From positions 291,943 to 355,942 of the forward strand of contig NC_035178.2 of the NCBI RefSeq assembly GCF_001659605.2: a stretch of DNA of 64,000 bases, read 5' to 3'. A program made the translations under genes and the position numbers. The DNA is from Manihot esculenta (lineage: Eukaryota > Streptophyta > Magnoliopsida > Malpighiales > Euphorbiaceae). Position 1 is the stretch's first letter. Every line of letters starts with the position of its first letter. The notes beneath the pieces are model-generated. The model made no database searches, was not told the origin of the DNA, and saw only the letters and a list, made by a program, of their open reading frames with translations. Shown piece by piece: positions 1 to 10,453 of this stretch.

Positions 1-3000
1 TCAGTCTTCTCTTTAGCTCTTCAAAACTTTCTTCACACTGTTCTGACCAAACAAACCTTTGATTCTTTTTGGTCAATCTGGTCATAGGAGCATCAATTTT
101 TGAGAAATCCTGGATAAATCTCTTGTAGTTACCTGCCAAATCCAAAAAGCTTTTAATCTCTGTCCCTGTAGAGGGTCTGGACCAGTTAGCTACAGCTTCT
201 ACTTTCTTGGGGTCCACCTCAATTCCCTTTTTTGACACCACATGCCCCAAGAAAGAGATACTCCTCAACCAGAATTCACATCTAGAGAACTTGGCATACA
301 AGCCATGTTCCCTCAAGGTCTGCAACACAATCCTCAGATGATGGGCATGCTCCTCTGTGTTTCTGGAATACACCAAGATATCGTCAATGAAAACAATAAC
401 AAAGTGATCTAGAAACTGGCTAAAAAAACTCTGTTCATGAGATCCATGAATGCTGCATGAGCATTGGTTAGTCCGAACGGCATCACTAGGAACTCATAAT
501 GCCTATATCTGGTCCTGAAAGCTGTCTTGGGTACGTCTTCCTCTCTGACTCTCAGCTGATGATACTTGGATCTCAAATCTATCTTCGAAAAATAACCGGC
601 TCCTGCTAGCTGGTCAAACAGATCATCGATCCTGGGTAACAGATACTTGTTCTTGGTAGTGACTTTGTTCAACTGTCTGTAGTCGATACAAAGTCTTAGG
701 GATCCATCCTTTTTTTTCACAAACAAAACTGGAGCACCCCAGGGTGAGGTACTAGGTCGGATGAAACCCTTATCTACCAACTCTTACAACTGTTATTTCA
801 ACTCCTTTAACTCTGCAAGTGTCATCCTGTAGGGAGGAATAGAGATGGGTCTGGTTTCGAGCATTACTTCAATTTCAAACTCTATCTCCCTAGCAAGTGG
901 TAAACCTGGTAGCTCATCTGGGAAAACATCAAGAAACTCCCTGACTACGGGCACTGAAGCTGGTTCCCTAATCTGACTGTTAAGCTCTTTGACATGAGCA
1001 AGAAACCCCTGACAACTCCTCCTAAGCAACCTACGAGCCTGCAGGGCAGATATCAAACCTCTAGGCATCCCTATCTTGTCTCCTCTGAAGACAACCTCTG
1101 ACCCATCTTGTTTTATGAACCTGACTACCTTGTCTCTGCAGTCCAAGGTAGCACCATGAGTAGAGAGCCAATCCATCCCTAGAATGAAATCAAAATCGAT
1201 CAAATCTAGAACCTCAAGGTCAGCTGGAAGGCACCTACCCTCAACAAAAACTGGACTGAACCGGCAGACTGACTGCCACAGATGGATCACACTTGGGCCC
1301 ACTGACCTAAAGAGGACACTCTAGTCCAGAAGCTATCAAACCCAAACTCTCTACGGCTCTCGGAGAAATAAAAGAATGAGAGGCACCAGGGTCCATAAGA
1401 GCATACACATCAGAACACCCAATAGTGAGTTTACCTGACACCACTGTGTTTGATATGTTAGCCTCCTGCTGTGTCATGGTGAAGATCCGCGTCAGAGCTG
1501 AAGGACCTTCCCCGTGGGAACCTGCTGAAGAAGAGGCTGTCCCTCTCCCTCGACCTCACCCTCTGCCCTGAGATGTGGCTAAAGCTGCTGGCTGAGCTAC
1601 ACTGCTAGAAGCTATCTGCTGGGACTATGCCATTATAGCTGCATTGGGACACTCACGTGCCATGTGCCCCTCCTGTCCACATCTGAAACATGCTGTAGTC
1701 CCAAATCGACAGACCCCTTTGTGTGGCTTACCGCACCTCATACATCCGAAGCTATCCGAACAAGAGCTTGAACCGCTGTCCATTCCCAGACCAGACTTCA
1801 ATCTGTTCCAGAACTTGTTCTTCTTGGACTTGGATTTGTTCCACTTTTTACTTTCTGTAGCGGTTGCACTCAGAGAAGAGAGATCAATTTTCCCTGTACT
1901 CGGGATTTTGGAACCTGAGGACTGTGCCACCTGCTGCTTAATTGTTCCCTGTATGATGGCACTAGCATCCATTTTCCGTGCTGCATCCACAATAGTGTGG
2001 AAACTCTCTTTCTCTGCTGCCAGAATCAAGGAGTACCTAGAGTGGAGTCTCATGGTATACCTCCTAGCCTTCTTCTGGTCAGTGTCATATGTCTGACCCA
2101 CAAACTGAAGCAACTCCAGAAACTTATCTGTATACTCATCTACACTCATGTCTTCAGTCTGTCTCAACTGCTCAAACTCTATCACCTTCAACACCCTTGA
2201 ACTGTCAGGAAAAGCCCATCCTGCAAACTCATTTGCAAACTGCTCTCAGGATAAGCTATCCAGTCTCGGGTCCACATAGTTCTTGAACCATTCCTTCGCT
2301 TTCTTACATTTCAAAGTGAACCCCGCCATCTGAATGGCTCTACTGTCACTGGCTCCCAACTCATCAGTTATCATTTTCATCGTCTTGAGGTACTCAAACG
2401 GATCATCACCTGTTTTATACTTGGAAGCATCCAACTTCAAATAGTCCATCATTTTCACCTTGCTCCCAGCTGATGGGTGAGGTCTGGATGATTGGACTTC
2501 AGGACCACTGGTGGGGGAGGAGGAGGTGCAGCATTCCCTGGGTTGGGGTTTGCTGGATTCTGATAAAAAGGTGGGGGTGAAAACATCGGGTAGGGTGGAT
2601 ATGGAGGATAGTAGGGAGGATAGGACATGAATGAGGGATATGGGTTGTAGCTAGAGAAATCCGATGTGCCTCCCTTCGGATACCTTGGTCCCTGTGGGTA
2701 GGGTTGGTACTGTGGTGGGTAGGCAAAACCTGAGGCCTGAGCGCCTCCTTGTGATTCTCCCATATCCTTTTCTGACATACTCACACCCAAACTTCCATCT
2801 CTCCTTTGATCATCCTCTATTGTTTCCCTCACATCCGCAGACATCCTACCCGAATCTGTTCTCCTCTTGTTTACATCAAAAGACCTTTGAGGGTCCCTTG
2901 ATGTTTCTCCTGTGCTAGTTACTTGACCGTGCTCTTGGCAGAGCAGGGGGTAGGGCATCTATGCCCTCGTTCTCAGGTAGAACTCCAGCCAATCGTGCAG

Positions 3001-3019
3001 ATCGATGTGAGTCTCGCAT
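1..3019 (-). pseudogene. Broken gag-pol of the minus-strand Tekay-like element
   Basis: Translation would begin at an ATG at 3019, but the frame is lost after about 35 codons and gag continues in another frame (about 2958-2455, 2458-2246, 2194-1625). The gag part has a Pro/Tyr-rich N-terminal region, a capsid-like core and a CCHC knuckle (CFRCGQEGHMAREC). A TAG follows at about 1625. The protease (DPGASH near 1400) and the segment 1302-793 precede an RT piece (780-409) with the YRQLNK and VMPFGLTNA motifs; the frame then shifts again. Several frameshifts and stops make it non-functional. The copy at 49292-54277 is the better-preserved homologue. Confidence 0.88.
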
Positions 3020-3290
3020 TCTGTTTTCTAAAAAACAACATATAACACATAAACATTAGCATCATATGGTTCCTGTGGTTACACATGAACCCACATCATA
3101 TACATAACATATCATTAATGCACATGCATACTGTCATGGCATTACACATCATCATACATTCATCAAGACAGGACTCTACATCCTATCCTAGTGGACATGA
3201 TTTTGCCTATTGTGCTTGCCCTTCTATAACATTCATGAGTCTGACACTCTCTAGGTCCGACCATGTGAACCTAGGGCTCTGATACTACTC

Positions 3291-5370
3291 TGTAACGATC
3301 CGGAAACCGGACCGCTACCGGCGCTAGGATTCATATCGACTTAAGGTCGCCGGAACCCGTAGCAAGCCTATTATACATCCTGTGTACCTGACAAAATCTC
3401 ATACATGATCATACATTATCATAAAAACTTAAACATTTCATGAAACCGAGCTCAACCTGTGCATGTATCATACTGAAAATATAAAACCTATACTAGAGCC
3501 CTCATCAAATGCTCTAGTACGGTAAACATTACATGCCTCAAGCTTGGTTCAAACATAACTTATAATTAAAACTTTTACATAAAGATCATGTTAACCGGGA
3601 TTACAAAGGTAAAAACTAGGGCAAAGCACAATTCTAATCCATTAAACAATACATGTTCACAACTATTCTATTACATCAGCTATACCAGCCACTAAGCTGA
3701 CTCCCCGTGCTATTTCTGATCCTACAAACCTAGGGTTAGGGGAAAGGGATAAGCTACAAGAGCCTAGTGAGCAGAACATAAAAACAGTTTAATAAACATA
3801 TGCTCGTATGAAATGCATCACAACACAAACAATTCACATCAAGATGGACTTGTCACCAGTAACTCTCTACATAATCCAATGTGCCCGGCCCTCGACGGAG
3901 CTCCTCAGGACTTTCGCTTAAACATAACATAACATATCCATAAATGCCAGGAGTGTAGAATGGGCCTCGACCTGGACTTTCTCTTATCATATTGCCAGGG
4001 GCATAGAATAGGCCTCGACCTGGACTTCCGTATCATATCATATCGAGGGCTAGTGGGTCATCCAACATCCATCCACATCAACAGTAAATTATGCAATGCA
4101 TTATATTCGTGAATTTTAATGCAAAACAACCTAATACATAAACAAGGCATTCGTGATGCATGAACATACTTAAAAAAATTTGATCACTTTAAAACCATAG
4201 ATTAGTTTATTTCTACTCACCTCTGGTTGACGCTTGCCTAATACTATAGCAGCTGACTCACTGCTGGCCTCTACGGTCTCCCAAGCCGATCCTACACAGA
4301 TGGACTCCTATGAAGGACCAAACATAGCTAATACATGACTTTAAACAACTCTTAAAAAACCCCCTAAAATATACCAAAACATGCATAGGAATCAAGTAAA
4401 GGAAGGCTGGGCAGGGGACTTTCGGCGGCAGGTTCAGCGGCTGAAGGTCCTCCACAGATCCGAAACTCACCAACCTTTGGGGGCAGGTTCGGCGGCCGAA
4501 AGCCTTCCCAGATCCGAAAGTCTATCCTTTCGGGGGCAGGTTAGGCAGCCAAAGTCTGCCTCCACAGGCAGGTTCGGCGGTCGAACCTGGGTTCTCCAGG
4601 ATGGCAGAACCCGATTCTGCCTTATGCACTCAGCCACCAAAACTCTCCAAATCCTCACATCCAACCCCTCAAAACATGCATACACACTTAAAAATGCATA
4701 AGGGGCATAAAAACTAGCCTAAACCCCAATATACAACTATAAAACATCACAAGAATAAGCATTCACTATCAACTAACACAAACCCTAACACTTTAGATCT
4801 AACCTATTCATGCATTTTTAACCCTTAACCGTTTTTTAAAACTTACTGAAAACATAGGAAAAGGCAAGGATCTACACTTACCTCTTGAAGATCTAAGGTA
4901 GATGCGACCCAAGCTTGGAGTTGAGGAGAAATGGTCTCCAAACTTTAAAATCTTGGATTCAAGCTTAAAACTACAAAAACAATAGAAAACTCATGAATAT
5001 TTTGAAGGATTTGAAGGAAAAACAACAAAATCAACAATGGGAGGGCAAGAACTCACCTTTGCCCGAAAATGAAGAGAGAAACTCTCCCATTTTCAGACTA
5101 GATGCCTCTTATAGATGACTGGCCAGACCACCTGTGGGGGGCCGAAAGGAGAGCTCCCGTGGCAGCACCATGTTCGGCGGCCGAACCTGGGTTTTCCTTC
5201 CAAAACATTTTTCTTTCTTTTAAAAATCTTTAATACAAAAACCAACAGTAAAATCAAAAATTCATTTTGTGAAAAACTTATTTTACCCTTCTAGGAGGTT
5301 TCGACATCCGAGATTCCGGATTCCGTCGGAAGGTTGGAATTCCGACGCCGGAGTCTAGCCGGGTATTACA
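3291..5370 (-). repeat. 5' LTR of the minus-strand Tekay-like element (2,080 bp)
   Basis: On the plus strand it runs from TGTAACGATCC to GGGTATTACA, the inverse of the LTR ends seen at 46722 and 56692. It holds GC-rich TTCGG..CCGAA palindromes near 4420-4600 and 5160-5185, and degraded ~50-bp internal repeats near 3880-4030. It is about 230 bp shorter than the plus-strand LTRs. The adjoining primer site (about 3275-3290) is a mutated tRNA-iMet type, reading AGTATCAGAGCC on the minus strand. Confidence 0.88.
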
Positions 5371-7060
5371 TTTTTCGTCATCAATATAGAGTTATTTTAG
5401 TTAGTTAAACCCCACAATCTCATTTCTCAATGTCACCAACGTCTCTCGTCTGCGCAAAGCATCTATCACCTGGTTTGGAACTCCAGATTTGTGCTTCAGC
5501 CGGAAAGGGAATTTCTGCAAGAATTGGTACCACCTTGCGTGCATGTCTTTGCTAGTCATCTTTTGGCTATTGAGGTATTTTAGGGCCTCATGGTCAGAAT
5601 ACAATACGAACTCTTTCTCAAATAATGCTTCCAAGTTTTAAGAGCACGAACTATGGAGTAGAATTCTTTGTCATAGGTGCTCCACTTTCTTCTAACATCA
5701 CTTAGCTTCTCACTGAAGTATGCTACAGGTCTCTTCTCTTGGGATATAATAACACCTATCCCAACTCTATTTGCATCATAATCTACTTCAAATAGCTTCT
5801 CAAAGCAAGATAGAGTTAACACTCGTGCGACGCATAGCTTTTCCTTGAGGATGTTAAAGCTATTTGTGGCTTCATTACTCAATTAAACTTCCTTTTCTTT
5901 AAGCATTCAGTTATTGATATTGAATAGCTTACACATTTGTTGGGATTGGCCACTCCTTTATTACTTTTATTTTTGCTTCATCAACATGAATGCCTTTTGC
6001 ACTTACAATATACCCTTGAGAATAGTAGTCTGTTAGTTAGGAAACTACATTTTTTGAAGTTGATGTATAATTTATTTTCCTGCAAGGCTATCAAGACCTT
6101 TCTCAAGTGCATTAAATGTTCATCTTCTGAGTTGCTATAATTCAGGATATTACCAAAATATACAACTTTCTCTCCTTGATCAGTCCTTTCCGCAAAAGCT
6201 CCTCCACTTTCTCTTTGAGTGTCTCACTCTCCTTCGAATTCATGCGATAATGTGGCAAGTTTGGCGAATTTGCACTGGGGATAAGATCAATTTAATGTTG
6301 AATGTCTGGCATGGGAGGTAGTCCATCTAGTATGTCTTCTGGCATTAACTTTTCAAATTCTTTCAACAATAGTCGAACAAGCTCAGGAAGCTCCTCCACT
6401 TGTGGCTTTGACTCCTCCTGTAGTACTTATTTCGCCACCAACACATGGACTTGCTTTGTCTCTGTTGAGATACTTTCTGTAAATAGCCTAGATTTGTAGT
6501 GATTGTGTGCAAAATTAGGTGCTTAGACTATGTGATATGATTAGGTTATAATTAGAGAATTGAATTATTTTCTTACCTATTATATATTCTTGTAAGTAGC
6601 ATATATACCCCAATTAATTTGACCTCCTTCTCAAATTCTTTGGTAATGGTCAAGAAAGTATAGGCCTCTTTTTGCATCTTGCTCTTTTATGGTAGCAAGT
6701 CATATTTCACCCCCTCCTTCTAATGCAATAAGTATTGGTTTTTCCAAAGTGTTGTACATTAACATCGTATTGTCATGGCTTTCCAAACAATAAGTGGCAT
6801 ATATCCTTGTCCATCACATCACAATAGATCTCGTCGTTGTATTAGCCTATGGAAAAAGGTACTTTGCATCTTTCATTCACCTCAATGGAACCAGCTTCTG
6901 TTTTAATCCACCTCAAAATGTATGGATTGAGATATTTTTCTGTTGGTAGTCTCAAACTTTTCATGGTCTCCCTTCCTATAATATTTTCACAACTTCCACT
7001 TCTAATAATAACACCAAAAATTCTTTTTTTTAATTGCGCAACTGGTACGAAATAGTTGGT
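5371..7060 (-). pseudogene. Protease-RT-RNase H remnant with RT core deleted
   Basis: RNase H is readable in two overlapping frames (5882-5580 and 5634-5401), with [20 protein letters not shown], the AYFSEKLSD motif and [10 protein letters not shown]. Further upstream on the minus strand (about 6500-6190) the pre-RT segment reads [24 protein letters not shown] and [12 protein letters not shown]. It then jumps directly to a segment resembling the FDDIL region (VVYFGNIL). About 100-130 residues of RT palm, including the first catalytic aspartate region, are therefore missing. A protease-like stretch with GRETMKSL lies near 6990-6930. Frameshifts and stops are numerous. Confidence 0.75.
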
Positions 7061-7378
7061 GGCATTATGTTTGATCTTCTATTTTTAGGGCTAGCATCAT
7101 CCTCCTTACGATATAAATTTGCCCTTCATCAAGCTCCTCATCACAATTATCTTCAGCTTCGCGGCAAATTTCAACATCTTCTTCCCTAGTAACGCCATGC
7201 ACCATCTTCCTTAAAGGGCAATCACTAGAATGATCCCCCTTGTTGATTGCAATTGAAACACTTTCCATGGATCAGTCTAGCATAAGGGATGGCAGCCTTT
7301 GGCGTCTCTTTCTCCTTTCCTTTATTCATGGGACACTTTCCAACAGCAGACATATTGTTTGGTGTTTCTGTTGTAACC

Positions 7379-9030
7379 ATGGTTTTAAATCGTGGTCGCA
7401 GTAGTGGGTAACGGAAACAAGCTTGTAAGGATGTAACAATTGTAATGTAACGGTAACGGCAATGGCTTGGCACTATGCTAAAAAAAGTTCTTAAATGAAA
7501 TGATATTGATTAGATTTAATTCAGAACAATGCATACAAATGTATAATAAACATAAATACATAAAATATAGATTATTTAACTTAAAGTTAAACATTATATA
7601 ATTTCAAATAAGAAAAATCAATATAATCTTTATAGATCGAGTAAAGTAATAGCTCAAAGTGCAATTTTAACTCAAAACTAAAACTTTAATTCATAAAAAA
7701 TTTTTAAAAAAAGAAAAAAAAACTAAAAACTAAAATAGATAAAATTTAACTAAAAGTTTATATAAGAAATATGCAGGAAAGATTGAAATTTGAAAGAGAA
7801 CGGGAAGAGAAAACTTAAAAAATATAGCTTTTAAAGCTATTGAAAATTGTAGAAACTAATAAAACTGAGAATAGGAGGTAGAAGAGAAAGGATTATCGAC
7901 CGTTACGTAATGGTAATGGCCGCCTGCAAATCAGCGGGGTTGTTGTACAAAAGGGTAACGAGTAACGATCATGGTTTTAAATCGCAGTCATGGACGCATT
8001 TGCAGGTAACGGTAACAGAAACATTCCTGTAACGATCATAACATAACGATAACGGCCTGTTGCTATGCAAAATTAATGAAATTAATAAATATTTAAAGAT
8101 GCAATCAAAATTAAGTTGTACAACTTAATAATAAGTATAAATATATCATATAAACTCAAAATTTACAATTTTTAAACATCATGCATGATAATTAACCTCA
8201 ATTTCCATCAAAATGAGCGTTTAGCATATTCTTGAGTAGATCCACTTTGATCTTCTAATAAAAGTTATCGAACATTTTAACTTCTAATCATTTTTTATTT
8301 ATACATTCACTACAAAGTGAAAACTCAAGGGATTCAAAAAAATCTAAAAATTATTTAAAAGTAATAAAAACTTAGTTGTGAGTTTGTAATCAAAGTTATC
8401 TAACATTCTAACTTCTAATTATTATTTTTTTTGCATTAACTACAACAATGATTCAAAAAATATCTAACATTTGTTGAAAAAAAATAATAAAAACTAACCT
8501 TTTTGCACAATAGATTTTTAAACCACTCTAAAATATAGAGTTCTTGAGTCTTGAAGAAGTGAACGGAGAAATCTGCAACCTTTATTAGTCAAGCTTACAG
8601 AAATTTAGGAGAAAGTTGAGGAGAGAGTTTGAGAATTGAGAGAAATCTAATGTTTTTTTGTTTTAGTTTTGGCAATTTGGCTTGAGAAAATGAAGTGATA
8701 AGGCTAAAAAGAGAGTTTTCAAGCCTTCAATTAATCAAACATCACATGAAGAAGGCTGTCCCAGCAAGAAGACAGCATTCTCTGCAAATTCCTGCAGAGA
8801 AAAAAAGTAACGGCCGTTAAAACCGTTAAGTCGCGGCCTGTAACGGCCGTAACCGTTATGTAACTACCGTAACACTCGTTACTTTAACAAAATTTTATTA
8901 CCGTTAAATAACGGCCATGACCTTTTCCAAAACATGTAAATAATAACGTAATGGCCGTTATTTAAAACTATGGTAACGGCCCCCCTAAAACTCATTACAT
9001 AATGGCCATTACGTAATATTTAAAACCGTG
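7379..9030. mobile_element. Mutator-like (MULE) non-autonomous element, 1,652 bp
   Basis: The left end reads ATGGTTTTAAATCGTGG. The right end, read on the minus strand, is CACGGTTTTAAATATTACG, giving short terminal inverted repeats built on GGTTTTAAAT. Flanking 9-mers are identical: GTTGTAACC at 7370-7378 and 9031-9039. A 9-bp duplication is characteristic of Mutator-like elements. Subterminal regions carry many TAACGG/CCGTTA units. There is no transposase reading frame. It is inserted in the gag remnant of the older gypsy element. Confidence 0.82.
7971..8972. mobile_element. Second copy of the same MULE family nested inside the first
   Basis: A second left end (ATGGTTTTAAATCGCAG) starts at 7971. 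A second right end (TTATTTAAAACTATG, inverse CATAGTTTTAAATAA) finishes at 8972. The flanking 9-mers GTAACGATC (7962-7970) and GTAACGGCC (8973-8981) agree at seven of nine bases. The interior is AT-rich without coding capacity, and 8800-8900 is packed with CCGTTA/TAACGG units. Self-insertion is the simplest reading; a compound element with duplicated ends is the alternative. Confidence 0.6.
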
Positions 9031-10007
9031 GTTGTAACCATATCCCTGATTGGACCCACCTTAGTCATCTGTGTTTTAGTTCTAGCACTAGTGTTTGTTG
9101 TTTTATAATGATCAAAACTTCTTCTTTGTATCATCTCGATTTTCAAGGCGACGTTTTTAGCCTCGAATAAGGTTCTCAATATTTGAACTCCAATTCTATC
9201 CCTTAGACCGGTTTTAATCCATCTAAATACCTTGCAACTTGCTACCCTTCAAATTCATGGAGGTTGTTTCTCTTGGCCAACCTTAGAAACTCCGTCATAT
9301 AGTCATGCACCATTCATCCTTCTTGTTGGCATCTTTGGTATTGCTGGAAAAGAATCTGCTCATAATTTGGAAGCAAAAACTCATGTTGTTGCAAGTGTTT
9401 CGTTCGGTACCTTATTTGCATCGGATCTTTCCCTTCACATTCCTCCTAGATTGTAATCTCTCGTACCTAGCAGAGGCTACACCCTCAATCGACAAGCTAC
9501 AATCTTTACTTTTCATTTTAGGGCTGTTTCATATAGTCAATTATCAGCAATCCAATCCAAGAATTCCTCAACATTAAAACTCCTATTGAAGTTGGGAATA
9601 TTATCTTTGAGGTGAAAGTCCCTGATATCCCCTTTATCCTATCCATCAACGCTGCCTCTTCCATATTCTCCTTGGCATTAGTACCTAGGAAAATCACATG
9701 GTTCAAAGTCCTCTTCCTCCGAATCCTCCTCATAGGCATAGTGCCTATATGCATGAATTCGTTAGTCAACATGGTCACTACGGATTGCACCACCCCTTGG
9801 CCATCTATTGTCTGTGCGATTCTTGTTTCCTTCAATTCCCCAAGCATCAAAACGGTCCGCAATTTATTTAATACATCGTTCTATGCCCTCAAATTTGAGA
9901 TCCATCCTTTGCTCAAGACATTGCTCCAATTGCCCTTTGTTGAAGGGCTCTAGCTCTCTTGATTGCCGTTTTGGGAACTATTGCCGTCTCCTCTAGTTGT
10001 CATCCTT

Positions 10008-10019
10008 GCTCTAATACCA
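10008..10019 (-). promoter_or_regulatory. Primer-binding site of the older gypsy element
   Basis: On the minus strand it reads TGGTATTAGAGC, one change from the tRNA-iMet complement TGGTATCAGAGC common to plant Ty3 and Ty1 elements. It lies two bases inside the LTR end. Confidence 0.75.
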
Positions 10020-10021
10020 CC

Positions 10022-10391
10022 TGACGCAGCATAGCTAATTAGCACTCACACACACACTTGTGAGAAAGAAAATGAGAGAAATTCTGTTATAGATGCATTC
10101 ATGGGCAGGACATATTAGCTACATGGACTTTTTAGCAAAACTGATTAACAGGATGTTTATCTTGTTTGGATTTTGCTGTTATCAGATTATGCTGCTATAG
10201 TTATCTTCATTAGTGTTCAAATATTTATTCTGTTGCTATCTTTTATCTAGTAGGACGTCATCTTTTCTAGTAGGAGTTTGTTATTTTTTAATTACTATCA
10301 TGTCTTTGTAATCTCTCTATTTAAAGGGAGATAATTTCAGTAATAAAGCAAGCAAATTTTGAATAATTCTTAGATCTAAAACTCTCTCTCA
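10022..10391 (-). repeat. 5' LTR of the older gypsy element (about 370 bp)
   Basis: In plus orientation it runs TGACGCAGC to CTCTCTCA, giving TG..CA ends on both strands. Its inner end abuts the primer site, which fixes that boundary. The outer end is my best choice of CA dinucleotide and could be off by tens of bases. To the right is intron sequence leading to the acceptor of the first visible SKI3-like exon at 10454. Confidence 0.6.
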
Positions 10392-10453
10392 ACGAGTCTT
10401 GAGGTGGAAGTAGCATATCATCTGATTTTTTACTTATTGTTCACATATGTCAG

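Larger units (their letters stand above)
1..5370 (-). mobile_element. Tekay/Del-like Ty3 retrotransposon, 5' part, degenerate
   Basis: The 5' LTR lies at 3291-5370, and gag, protease and RT then read leftward until the window edge cuts the element near the RT/RNase H junction. It is a diverged relative of the complete copy at 46722-56692: the LTR ends match, the gag has the same proline/tyrosine-rich N-terminal part, and the zinc knuckle and DPGASH protease motif are shared. The sequence just right of 5370 continues the RNase H-integrase linker of an older gypsy element, so this element inserted into that one. The 3' half and the second target duplication lie outside the window. Confidence 0.9.
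7065..9990 (-). pseudogene. gag remnant of the older gypsy element, split by a DNA transposon
   Basis: The N-terminal capsid part lies at about 9960-9040 (minus strand; FNRSFNVEEFLDWIAD-like reading across two frames near 9590-9510). The zinc-knuckle part lies at about 7300-7200 (CFNCNQQGG, then SSDCPLRKMVHGV), followed by an acidic tail ending EGQIYIVRRMML. The Mutator-like element at 7379-9030 interrupts it; removing that element and one copy of the target duplication brings the two halves together. Stops and frameshifts are present throughout. Confidence 0.7.
5371..10391 (-). mobile_element. Older Ty3/gypsy element, nested and internally deleted
   Basis: Reading right to left there is an LTR (10391-10022), a primer site (10019-10008), gag (about 9990-9040 and 7378-7065), protease plus the start of RT (about 7060-6190), and the end of RT plus RNase H (about 6190-5401). 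The coding sequence has many stops. It is split by a Mutator-like element (7379-9030) and truncated at 5370 by the Tekay insertion. The missing integrase and 3' LTR should lie beyond the left edge if nesting is the right model. Family motifs ([21 protein letters not shown]) are typical of plant Ty3/gypsy polyproteins. Confidence 0.82.

Noticed and set aside
9232..9953. Plus-strand open frames across the gypsy gag remnant
   Set aside because: They are antisense shadows of the minus-strand gag sequence.
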